Assembly (NCBI GenBank): GCA_052034445.1
Contig: JBPOIN010000142.1
Coordinates: 1-8,290, forward strand
Direction: 5' to 3'
Source of the DNA: Sterolibacterium sp052034445
GTDB lineage: Bacteria > Pseudomonadota > Gammaproteobacteria > Burkholderiales > Rhodocyclaceae
DNA length: 8,290 bases
Both the position numbers and the translations under genes were made by a program. The notes under the pieces were generated by a model. The model did no database searches. It worked only from the letters and a program-made list of their open reading frames with translations, and had not been told where the DNA came from. Of this stretch, positions 1-6,595 are shown piece after piece. How positions within the stretch are numbered: position 1 is the stretch's first letter; every line of letters begins with the position of its first letter.

Positions 1-1
1 C

Positions 2-646
2 AGAACATTGGCAACCATCTCCTGGTTTGCTCTGCCGCTGGTCGTCGGTGAAATCCTGTCGGATGCAGCATTGCGACACCGCCTCACGGAAATCTGGTGG
101 CTGCTTTTCCTCCTGCCTTGGGTTTCCATCGGCTTCATGCCGCGCCGTGAGTCACTGTTCGATCTGCTGGCGGGTTCTTTGGTCGTCAGGGTCAAGGCCA
201 CTCCTGAAAGCATTGCCAGCGCCGTGCCAATGCAAAAGCGCAGAACGCTGAATGGGGTTGGCATGGTTGCCCTGTGCCTTTTTGTCGGTTTCGTTTTCAG
301 CACGACGTCGGGAATGCAGCGGACGAGGGATCTGTACAGTCGCATCGCTTATGCGATCGAGGAAACCCAGTCATTACGCAAACAAATCGAACAGTTTCAT
401 GATGCCGAGAAGCGCTGGCCAGACTCCGTCGAGATGGGCATTCCCGACTGGAATCCCTATCCCGATGGTGGTGGCTACCGCTTGCAGGGCAATGGCGTCG
501 TGGTCATCACTTTTTCCGTGCTGCCCGAATTGAAGGGGCACAGCATTACCTTCACTCCGGCGTTGGCCGGGAATGGACAGATTGATTGGCAATGCAGTGC
601 CGATCCCGGTATCGAAAGACGATATCTGCCAACCAGTTGTCGTTAG
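2..646 (+). CDS. RDD-domain / type IV pilin-like fusion membrane protein (5' end outside window)
   Basis: The frame is open from the left edge, so the true start is upstream; the TTG at position 8 is only an internal codon. Counting from that codon, residues 1-62 look like the end of an RDD domain: two hydrophobic segments (about 5-20 and 30-43), then FMPRRESLFDLLAGSLVV, close to the RDD ending in which Arg-rich residues precede a D-LAGT-VV motif. A transmembrane segment follows at 84-100, then a helical stretch, then a pilin-like C-terminus. That end has W194-x-C196 and a final YLPTSCR with C211, matching the disulfide-closed D-region of type IV major pilins (W-x-C ... YLP-x-x-CR). No pilin leader peptide (G/FTLIE type) is visible in this part. 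The globular end is probably outside the cytoplasm. Function is unknown; RDD proteins are poorly characterised membrane proteins, some implicated in transport. It is convergent with the exporter operon. Confidence 0.75.
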   Translation, partial: RTLATISWFALPLVVGEILSDAALRHRLTEIWWLLFLLPWVSIGFMPRRESLFDLLAGSLVVRVKATPESIASAVPMQKRRTLNGVGMVALCLFVGFVFSTTSGMQRTRDLYSRIAYAIEETQSLRKQIEQFHDAEKRWPDSVEMGIPDWNPYPDGGGYRLQGNGVVVITFSVLPELKGHSITFTPALAGNGQIDWQCSADPGIERRYLPTSCR

Positions 647-658
647 TTTTGGCTCCAC

Positions 659-831
659 CTGGGCGGTGCGGTTGGCCGTACGTGTGCTTGCCCCCGGGAG
701 CACCTTGCCGCCGGAGATCTTTGTTACCGGACACAGTGCCCCAGCCCTGACACGAAGTGCTTGAAGCTTTTGAAGCGCGACAGATCGGGACCCACCTCGG
801 CGATGACCTTCAAGGCCGTCGCCGCGTCATG
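659..831 (-). pseudogene. IS110-family transposase remnant, C-terminal fragment, frameshifted
   Basis: Reading the minus strand from 828, one frame gives DAATALKVIAEVGPDLSRF, then KSFKHFVSGLGHC, and then hits TAA at 726-724. Shifting frame at about 731-732 restores PVTKISGGKVLPG followed by STRTANRTAQ. Joined, this matches the conserved C-terminal (Transposase_20) region of IS110-family transposases, whose consensus runs TALKVI-EIG-D-SRFPS-KHF-SWLGLCPG-KISGGK-L-G-T-R-ANRAAQ. The break sits in a GTGT dinucleotide and behaves as a 2-nt insertion. The catalytic N-terminal part and the last C-terminal part are missing: similarity fades upstream of about 831, and below 659 it is lost 12 nt from the stop of the neighbouring pilin-like gene. 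No intact element or end repeats are visible, which is expected because IS110 elements usually lack terminal inverted repeats. The family call rests on recognised motifs, not on a database search. Confidence 0.8.
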
Positions 832-864
832 CCTTCCGCCCTGATGTCCTTCGGGATGCTTGTC

Positions 865-1986
865 TTATTCCGTCAGCGCCTTGCGGAAGCGCAGCATCGA
901 GGCGCTGAAATAGAAGGCGCCGACCAGGCCCGAGGCGAGGAAATCGCGCCATACCATGTCGAAGCCCGCGCCGCGATACACCACGGCCTGGGCGATACTG
1001 ACGAAATGCGTCGACGGCATCAGCTGCATGGCCGTGCGCAGCAGCCAGGGCATGTTCTCCTGCGGCGTGTTGCCGCCCGACAGCATGATCATGATCATGA
1101 GGATCGGAAACGCTAACAGCGAGAATTGCGGCAGCGTGCGGCCGATGGTGCCGAGAAAGATGCCTAGCGAGATGATCGAGAACAGATAGAACACCAGGCC
1201 GAGCGCGAACAGCCCCACCGAACCGGCGACCTGCAAGCCGAGAAAGCCCTGGCAGACGACGTACAACGACAGCATGGCGCTGCAGAAAATCACCAGGCCG
1301 TTGGCCCAGAATTTGGCCAGCATGATCTCGAAGGGGCGCAGCGGCATTACGAGCAGGTGGTCGATGGTGCCGTGCTCGCGTTCGCGCGTGATCGCCGCGC
1401 CCGAGAGGAACAGCGCCAGCACGGTGATCTGGTTGATGAGTTCCATGGCCGAGATGACGCTGGTGAACTCGATGTTCGGGTTGTACTTCATGCGCGTCAC
1501 GAGCTTGACGGGCGCCGGATCGGGGATCTCGCCACTGCTCAGTGTGGCGAGCACTTCACGCGTGACGATTTTTTCGATGTAGCCGACGCCGACGCCGGCC
1601 TGCGTCATCACGGTGGCATCGGCGAGTACCTGCACAGTCGGATGGCGACCGGATTTCACATCGGCTTCGAAATTCGGCGGGATGTCGATCACGAAGGTGA
1701 ATTTGCCGTTGTCCATGGCCCGGTCGATCTGGTGCGGTTCCAGCGACTGGGGCGGCATGAAGTAGGGGGGTAGCAAGGCGTCGCCGATGCGGCGCGAGAG
1801 GGCCGAGTGGTCCTCGTCGACAATGGCGACCGAGGCGTTGTTCATGCCGAAAGCGGCATTTTTCGCCGGCGCATACACGCCGTAGGTGAACGTGTAACAG
1901 ATCAAAAAAATCAGCGCTACGTCGTACTTGAGACTGAACAGCTCCTTGGTGCCGAGCCGGTAGATATTGATGAGGGTCTGTTTCAT
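865..1986 (-). CDS. yhhJ: ABC-2 type transporter permease, YhhJ-like
   Basis: This 373-residue inner-membrane protein is close in length to the E. coli YhhJ family (about 375). It has one N-terminal membrane helix (about 22-40), a large periplasmic domain (about 45-175, including AIVDEDHSALSRRI and FVIDIPPNFEADV), then five hydrophobic segments at about 180-200, 228-247, 255-280, 287-303 and 345-365. This is the ABC-2 exporter plan. The EREHGTIDHLLVMPL motif (202-216), after the second helix, is typical of the cytoplasmic coupling region that contacts the ATPase. It probably pairs with the permease half of the RbbA-like protein encoded just upstream. ATG at 1986-1984 lies 3 nt after the rbbA stop, with only a weak AGG upstream, so translation is probably coupled. 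It is the last gene of the operon, and no terminator hairpin with a T-run follows its TAA. The substrate is unknown. The family call is firm; the symbol rests on order and similarity. Confidence 0.9.
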   Translation of the reverse strand: MKQTLINIYRLGTKELFSLKYDVALIFLICYTFTYGVYAPAKNAAFGMNNASVAIVDEDHSALSRRIGDALLPPYFMPPQSLEPHQIDRAMDNGKFTFVIDIPPNFEADVKSGRHPTVQVLADATVMTQAGVGVGYIEKIVTREVLATLSSGEIPDPAPVKLVTRMKYNPNIEFTSVISAMELINQITVLALFLSGAAITREREHGTIDHLLVMPLRPFEIMLAKFWANGLVIFCSAMLSLYVVCQGFLGLQVAGSVGLFALGLVFYLFSIISLGIFLGTIGRTLPQFSLLAFPILMIMIMLSGGNTPQENMPWLLRTAMQLMPSTHFVSIAQAVVYRGAGFDMVWRDFLASGLVGAFYFSASMLRFRKALTE

Positions 1987-1989
1987 GGT

Positions 1990-4800
1990 TCAGCGTGCCT
2001 GGGTGCGCAGCAACATGCGTGAGCAGAACAGGAATACACAGGCCGTGAAAATCAGGACCAGCATGTCATGGCTCAGATCCATGAAGCCCAGCCCCTTGGT
2101 AAAGCTGCCGATGCTGATGTGCTCGAAGAAGCTGCTCGGGAACACCTTGCCGATGGTCTGGGCAAAGCCAGTCAACGAGGCCACGGGTGTGAACATGCCC
2201 GAGAACTGGATGGCCGGCATGATGCTCAGGATGCCCGTGGCGAAAATCGCCGCCACCTGCGTGCGCACCATGGTCGACAGCAGCAAGCCGAATCCCGTGG
2301 TGGTGATCGAATACAGCGCGGCGCCGATCACCAGTGCGATGAAGCTGCCCTTGAGCGGTACCTCGAACAGCAGCTGGGCCAGCGTAAACATGCTGAAAAA
2401 GCTGATCAGCGAAATCACCACGTACGGCAACTGCTTGCCGAGCAGGAATTCGACGCCCGTCACAGGTGTGACGTACAGATTCGTGATCGAGCCCATTTCG
2501 ATCTCGCGCACCACGCCGACCGCCGTCATCATCGCCGGAATGAAAATCAGCAGCAGCATCAGGCTGCTCGGCACGATGGCATTCACGCTGCGGAAATCCG
2601 GGTTGTAGCGGAAGCGCGTTTCAACGCTGGCTGGCAGTTTGGGCGGCGCCAGCCCCGGGTGTTCGCGATAGAAGCGGTCGAGGAAGTTCTGATGGGCGCC
2701 CTCGATATAGCCCAGGCTGGTCTCGGCCTGGGTGGGTTTCGAACCGTCGATCCAGATGCCGATCTCGGGTTGGCGTCCGCGCGCGAGGTCTTCGCCGTAA
2801 CCGGGGGGGATTTCGATGGCCACCTTGATCTGGCCGCGGCGCATGCGCATTTCCAGATCCTCGTGATCGGCGAGTTCCGGCTGCTCGCTGAAATAACGCG
2901 AGGTCTTGAAGTTTTCCAGATACTCGCGACTTTCCACACTGTGATCGCGGTCGAGCACGGCGAAGGTCAGATTTTCAACATCGAACGAGATGCCGTAACC
3001 GAATACGATCAGCATCACCAGCGGACCGAACAGCGAGTACATCAGGCGGATCGGGTCGCGCAGGATTTCCATGGTTTCGCGCACACTGTAGGCCCACAAG
3101 CGGCGCAGGCTGAACCAGGCCGAACCCGTCGACGGGCGAGCGTGGGCCGGCGTTGCCGGCTCGCTCAGCGCCGGTGTGGCCGCAACCGGCGCCGCGACTG
3201 CGGCGGCCGCCGGAGCGTGGCCTGCTGCGGTCGCCTGGGACGGCGCCAGATATTCGCCGGTCGCCACCTCAAGATATTTGATGAAGGCGTCTTCGAGGGT
3301 CGCAGTTTCAAGCTCGGTGCAGATTTCCTGCGGCGTGCCCTGGGCCAGCACCTTGCCGGCATACATCAGCGAAATTCGGTCGCAGCGCTCGGCTTCGTTC
3401 ATGAAGTGCGTGGTGATGAAAATCGTCACGCCGTCACGGCGCGCCAGATCGATCAGCAGCTCCCAGAAACTGTCGCGCGCCACTGGGTCGACGCCCGATG
3501 TCGGCTCATCGAGGATCAGCATGTCCGGTTCGTGGATCACCGCGACGGCCAGCGACAGACGCTGACGGATGCCCAGCGGCAGGCCTTCGGGGCGCTGGTC
3601 GACATATGGCGTGAGACCGAAGCGTTGCAGCATTTCTTCGACGCGCGCCGGTTTACGCTCCATGGGCATGTGGAACAGGTCGGCATGTAGTTCGAGGTTC
3701 TGCCGCACGGTCAGTTCGGTGTACAGCGAGAAGGATTGCGACATGTAGCCGACGCGGGTACGCGTGGCCATGTCCTTGGCATTCACCTGGCGGCCGAACA
3801 GCAGCGCCGTGCCCGAAGTCGCCGGCAGCAGGCCGGTCAACATCTTCATGGTGGTGGTCTTGCCGCAGCCGTTCGAACCCAGGAAGCCGAAGATTTCGCC
3901 GGCGCGGATGCGGAAGTTTACATTGTCGACGGCCGTGAAATCGCCGAAGCGGCAGGTCAGATCGCGCGCCTCGATCACGATGTCTTCTTCGCTGTCGCCT
4001 CGCGTATCGCGCGGCGGAATGACCAGCTTGGTGTGCGCGCCGCGCTGCTCGGCGGGCAGCAGGGCGATGAAGGCGTCTTCGAGGGTTGCGGTTTGCGTGC
4101 GGCTCTTGAGTTCCGCTGGCGAACCCGTGGTGAGTGCGCGTCCGGCATTCATCGCCACCAGCCAGTCGAAGCGCTCGGCCTCTTCCATGTAGGCCGTGGC
4201 AACGATCACGCTCATCTGTGGGCGCTGCTGGCGCAGGCGGTCGACGAGCGCCCAGAAATGGCGGCGTGACAGCGGGTCGACGCCCGTGGTCGGTTCGTCG
4301 AGGATCAGCAGGTCGGGATCGTGGATCAGTGCGCAACACAGACTGAGCTTCTGCTTCATGCCGCCCGAAAGCTTGCAGGCCGGCCGGTCGGCGAACTTCA
4401 CGAGATCCGTGGCGGTCAGCAGTTCCTCGATGCGTGCGTGGCGCTCGCGCCGGCTGTGGCCGAACAGGCGGCCGAAAAAATCCACGTTCTCGAACACTGA
4501 CAAGGTCGGATACAAGTTACGTCCGAGACCCTGCGGCATGTAGGCAATGCGCGGGCAGGCGCGGAAGCGGTGGGCGTTTTCGGCCATGTCGCCGTCGAAG
4601 ACCTCGACGCGCCCGGTCTGGATTTTCGTCGCGCCGGCAATGAGCGCCAGCACGCTGGATTTGCCGACGCCGTCCGGGCCGATGAAGCCGGCCATGCAGC
4701 CGGCGGGGATCTCCAGATCCAGTGCGTCGACCGCCAGCGTTTTGCCATAGCGATGGCTGACGCCAGTCAGGCGCGCGGCAAACTGCGCGGCGTGACTCAT
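1990..4800 (-). CDS. rbbA: RbbA-like ABC transporter: two fused ATPase domains plus ABC-2 permease
   Basis: This is a 936-residue fusion (E. coli RbbA is about 910). ATPase domain 1 (about 8-250) has Walker A GPDGVGKSS at 41-49, Q90, signature LSGGMKQ at 144-150 and Walker B LLILDEP at 164-170; the usual switch His is replaced by Ala (ATAYMEEAE, A203). Domain 2 (about 274-512) has Walker A GSNGCGKTT at 308-316, Walker B MLILDEP at 427-433 and switch H465 (TTHFMNEAE), but a divergent signature (LPLGIRQRLSLA). Both domains end in TLEDAFI. An Ala/Pro-rich linker (about 519-560) leads to an ABC-2 permease half: one helix at about 588-604, a periplasmic domain, and several C-terminal helices after an EIEMGSITNLYVTP motif. 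The E. coli family was described as a ribosome-associated ATPase, but the architecture and operon indicate an exporter. ATG at 4800-4798 shares one base with the upstream TGA; a GTG at 4803 is also possible. Translational coupling is likely. Confidence 0.92.
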   Translation of the reverse strand: MSHAAQFAARLTGVSHRYGKTLAVDALDLEIPAGCMAGFIGPDGVGKSSVLALIAGATKIQTGRVEVFDGDMAENAHRFRACPRIAYMPQGLGRNLYPTLSVFENVDFFGRLFGHSRRERHARIEELLTATDLVKFADRPACKLSGGMKQKLSLCCALIHDPDLLILDEPTTGVDPLSRRHFWALVDRLRQQRPQMSVIVATAYMEEAERFDWLVAMNAGRALTTGSPAELKSRTQTATLEDAFIALLPAEQRGAHTKLVIPPRDTRGDSEEDIVIEARDLTCRFGDFTAVDNVNFRIRAGEIFGFLGSNGCGKTTTMKMLTGLLPATSGTALLFGRQVNAKDMATRTRVGYMSQSFSLYTELTVRQNLELHADLFHMPMERKPARVEEMLQRFGLTPYVDQRPEGLPLGIRQRLSLAVAVIHEPDMLILDEPTSGVDPVARDSFWELLIDLARRDGVTIFITTHFMNEAERCDRISLMYAGKVLAQGTPQEICTELETATLEDAFIKYLEVATGEYLAPSQATAAGHAPAAAAVAAPVAATPALSEPATPAHARPSTGSAWFSLRRLWAYSVRETMEILRDPIRLMYSLFGPLVMLIVFGYGISFDVENLTFAVLDRDHSVESREYLENFKTSRYFSEQPELADHEDLEMRMRRGQIKVAIEIPPGYGEDLARGRQPEIGIWIDGSKPTQAETSLGYIEGAHQNFLDRFYREHPGLAPPKLPASVETRFRYNPDFRSVNAIVPSSLMLLLIFIPAMMTAVGVVREIEMGSITNLYVTPVTGVEFLLGKQLPYVVISLISFFSMFTLAQLLFEVPLKGSFIALVIGAALYSITTTGFGLLLSTMVRTQVAAIFATGILSIMPAIQFSGMFTPVASLTGFAQTIGKVFPSSFFEHISIGSFTKGLGFMDLSHDMLVLIFTACVFLFCSRMLLRTQAR

Positions 4801-5978
4801 CACTTGGCCGGGGCGGCGGCAGCGTTTGCGGTGGCGGGAGCCGCCACGGGTTCAGCGGTGGCGGGGGCGGCGGGAGTCGTGGCCAGCGATTGCGGCGGCA
4901 GGGCGATCTGCAGCGCTGGCGGCCATGGCGCCGCGGGGTTGATCTGGATCGTCGCCACGCCGGGCATGCCGCCTTTCACGTGGGCGGCGAACTGCTTGAG
5001 CATCTCGGGATCGAGTCGCAGCTTGACCTGGAATACCAGCTTCTGACGCTCGGTTGCGGTTTCCACGGTTTTCGGCGTGAATTGCGCCTGTGAGGCGACA
5101 TAGCTGACCTTGGCGGGCAGCACGAATTGCGGTGCGGCGTCGAGCACCAGGCGCGCCTCGGTGCCAATGGCGATTTTGCCGACCACGGTTTCGGGCATGA
5201 ACACCGTCATGTACACATCGGTCAGGTCGAGCAGCGTGGCGACCTTGCCGCCGCCGCCGATGACTTCGCCGGGCTCGGTGAGGCGATGCTGCAGGCGGCC
5301 GCTGCGCGGCGCCTTGATCAGGCTGTCGGCAATTTCGGTCTGCAGGCGCTCGACCGTGGCCTTGGCGGCCTCGATGCCGGCGTGCGCCTCGACGACCTGC
5401 GATTGCGCGGCGAGGATGCCGGATTCGGCTTCGATGACCTGCGATTGCGCGGCGCTCAGCATGGCCAGCGCGCTTTGGCGGCGGTTCTGGTCAATATCGA
5501 GCTTTTGCGGCGCGTTATAGCCCTTGTCAACGAGCTGTTGCGAGCGCACGAGCTGCTTTTCGGCAAACGCCAGTTCGCTTTCACGCTGCGCCACAATGGC
5601 TGCGGCCGTGCGCTTGGCCTGCATGCGCTGGGTGACGAAGGCCTGTGCCGTGGCCTGGGCGTTTTGCGCCCGGCGCACCTGGGCCTGGGCTTCGCGCAAT
5701 TGTGCTTCGAGCGACTGCACATCCATCTGGGCGATGACCTGGCCGGCCTCGATATTGTCGCCTTCCCGGGCGTCGATCGATTTCAGGCGCCCCGGCAGCT
5801 TGGTGGCAATGACGATCTGCGTGGCTTCGATGCGACCGTTGCCTCGCGCAAAATTCTCGAATTCCGGCGCGGCTTTTTCCTTCTGCCAGAAGTAATAGCC
5901 GGCGCCAGCGCCGATGGCGATCACCGTGAGCAGAAAAATGATGCCGGTCTTGCCGTGTTTGTTCTGATGGATGCTCAT
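4800..5978 (-). CDS. yhiI: HlyD-family membrane-fusion (periplasmic adaptor) protein, YhiI-like
   Basis: This 392-residue adaptor is anchored by one N-terminal helix (about 11-30) after a short basic cytoplasmic start. A beta-barrel/lipoyl half follows (GRIEAT ... ATKLPGRLKSIDAREGD ... VIAQMD, about 48-86), then a long Ala/Gln-rich coiled-coil hairpin (about 87-215), the second lipoyl half (IKAPRSGRLQHRLTEPGEVI, 221-240) and a C-terminal barrel. It should bridge the inner-membrane ABC complex encoded downstream to an outer-membrane channel; no TolC-type gene is in the window. The frame is open upstream to 6263, but ATG at 5978 is chosen: hydrophobic anchor and family-like residues begin there, a GGAGA lies upstream, and the extra 95 residues overlap the arsC-like gene and are low-complexity. 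Length exceeds E. coli YhiI (about 355), partly from an Ala/Pro-rich tail (about 367-392) and a 14-residue tandem duplication in the coiled coil. Confidence 0.92.
   Translation of the reverse strand: MSIHQNKHGKTGIIFLLTVIAIGAGAGYYFWQKEKAAPEFENFARGNGRIEATQIVIATKLPGRLKSIDAREGDNIEAGQVIAQMDVQSLEAQLREAQAQVRRAQNAQATAQAFVTQRMQAKRTAAAIVAQRESELAFAEKQLVRSQQLVDKGYNAPQKLDIDQNRRQSALAMLSAAQSQVIEAESGILAAQSQVVEAHAGIEAAKATVERLQTEIADSLIKAPRSGRLQHRLTEPGEVIGGGGKVATLLDLTDVYMTVFMPETVVGKIAIGTEARLVLDAAPQFVLPAKVSYVASQAQFTPKTVETATERQKLVFQVKLRLDPEMLKQFAAHVKGGMPGVATIQINPAAPWPPALQIALPPQSLATTPAAPATAEPVAAPATANAAAAPAK
5373..5456. repeat. 42-bp in-frame tandem duplication inside the adaptor gene
   Basis: Two adjacent 42-bp units (5373-5414 and 5415-5456) agree at 34 of 42 positions, including a run of 19 identical bases in each (5394-5412 and 5436-5454). 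They encode SAAQSQVIEAESGI (residues 175-188) and LAAQSQVVEAHAGI (189-202), identical at 10 of 14 residues. Fourteen residues are two heptads, so the copy preserves coiled-coil register in the returning arm of the HlyD hairpin. Confidence 0.85.
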
Positions 5979-5989
5979 ATTGGTGTGTG

Positions 5990-5994
5990 TCTCC
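5990..5994 (-). promoter_or_regulatory. Probable ribosome binding site of the yhiI-like gene
   Basis: The minus strand reads GGAGA here, 11 nt before the ATG at 5978. The spacing is slightly long, but it is the only Shine-Dalgarno-like run near this start, and it supports ATG 5978 over the longer open frame. It implies independent initiation for the first gene of the exporter operon, unlike the two overlapping or abutting genes downstream. No clear -10/-35 pair was recognised in the 109-nt gap 5979-6087, so the operon may have its own unrecognised promoter or be read through from arsC. Confidence 0.5.
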
Positions 5995-6087
5995 GGTTGG
6001 GCGCTTGGCGGGAGGCGTGCGTCCTGATCTTGTTGGGTATTGGTGGGCTGGTGAAAATGCGCTGTTTCAGTCTGCCGGGTATTCGCG

Positions 6088-6462
6088 TCAGCTTGCTGGG
6101 ATTTCCTGCAACAGTGCCTGCAGTTTCTCGATCGGTCGGGCGACCACGGCGCGTTGGCCAACCACCACGATGGGCCGCTCGATGAGGATCGGGTGCTGCG
6201 CCAGCGCATCGAGCCAGGCCTCGTCGTCGAGCTCGCAACCCTGATACAGCTGCTTGTATACATCCTCGCCCGTGCGCACGATCTGCTGCGGCCTGAGATC
6301 GAGCAACTTCAGCAAGGCGCGCAATTCCTCCTTGTCCGGCGGCTGCTTTAGATAGTCGACGACCTCGGCCGTCAGGCCCGCCTCGGCCAGCAGGGCGCAG
6401 GCCGCCCGGCTCTTGGAACAGCGCGGATTATGGTAAATGCGTAGGCTGGGCAGGGGCGTCAT
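6088..6462 (-). CDS. arsC: ArsC/YfgD-family arsenate reductase-like protein (glutaredoxin-dependent type)
   Basis: This 124-residue thioredoxin-fold protein is about the size of E. coli YfgD (119). The N-terminus has YHNPRCSKSR (10-19) with the nucleophilic C15 in a C-x-x-S-R loop. Three Arg match the positions that bind oxyanion in plasmid R773 ArsC (R60, R94, R107): R63 in IVRTGE, R96 in ERPIVV and R109 in ARP. The family reduces arsenate to arsenite with glutathione/glutaredoxin, but YfgD-type chromosomal members are not all proven arsenate reductases, and no arsR, arsB or acr3 is nearby. ATG at 6462 is chosen because the conserved strand begins right after it; a TTG at 6486 in the same frame would add 8 residues, and neither start has a good Shine-Dalgarno. 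The gene sits 133 nt after mnmH and 109 nt before the adaptor gene, so co-transcription with either is possible but not shown. Confidence 0.88.
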   Translation of the reverse strand: MTPLPSLRIYHNPRCSKSRAACALLAEAGLTAEVVDYLKQPPDKEELRALLKLLDLRPQQIVRTGEDVYKQLYQGCELDDEAWLDALAQHPILIERPIVVVGQRAVVARPIEKLQALLQEIPAS

Positions 6463-6595
6463 GGTGCGCAGGTGCAGCGGATGCAAAGTCCGGTAGGTTA
6501 GCAGACCTGGGCGCGGATCGGCAATTGCGGTCGTAGATCGTCTCTCCTTTTTGTCGAAGGGAATCCCTGTGCAACCAAGCGGCGGGGAGGGGGAT

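Noticed and set aside
374..734. Minus-strand open frames (374-703 and 552-734) as genes
   Set aside because: They merely contain pieces of the IS110 relic and then run antisense through the RDD/pilin gene; neither is a whole gene.
2068..3690. 540-codon plus-strand open frame
   Set aside because: It is a shadow of the GC-rich rbbA gene: His/Arg/Gln-rich composition, no domain, fully antisense to recognisable motifs.
5979..6263. N-terminal extension of the HlyD-type protein (95 more codons in frame)
   Set aside because: It overlaps the arsC-like gene in another frame, is Ser/Arg/Gln-rich without family similarity, and the membrane anchor and ribosome site point to ATG 5978.
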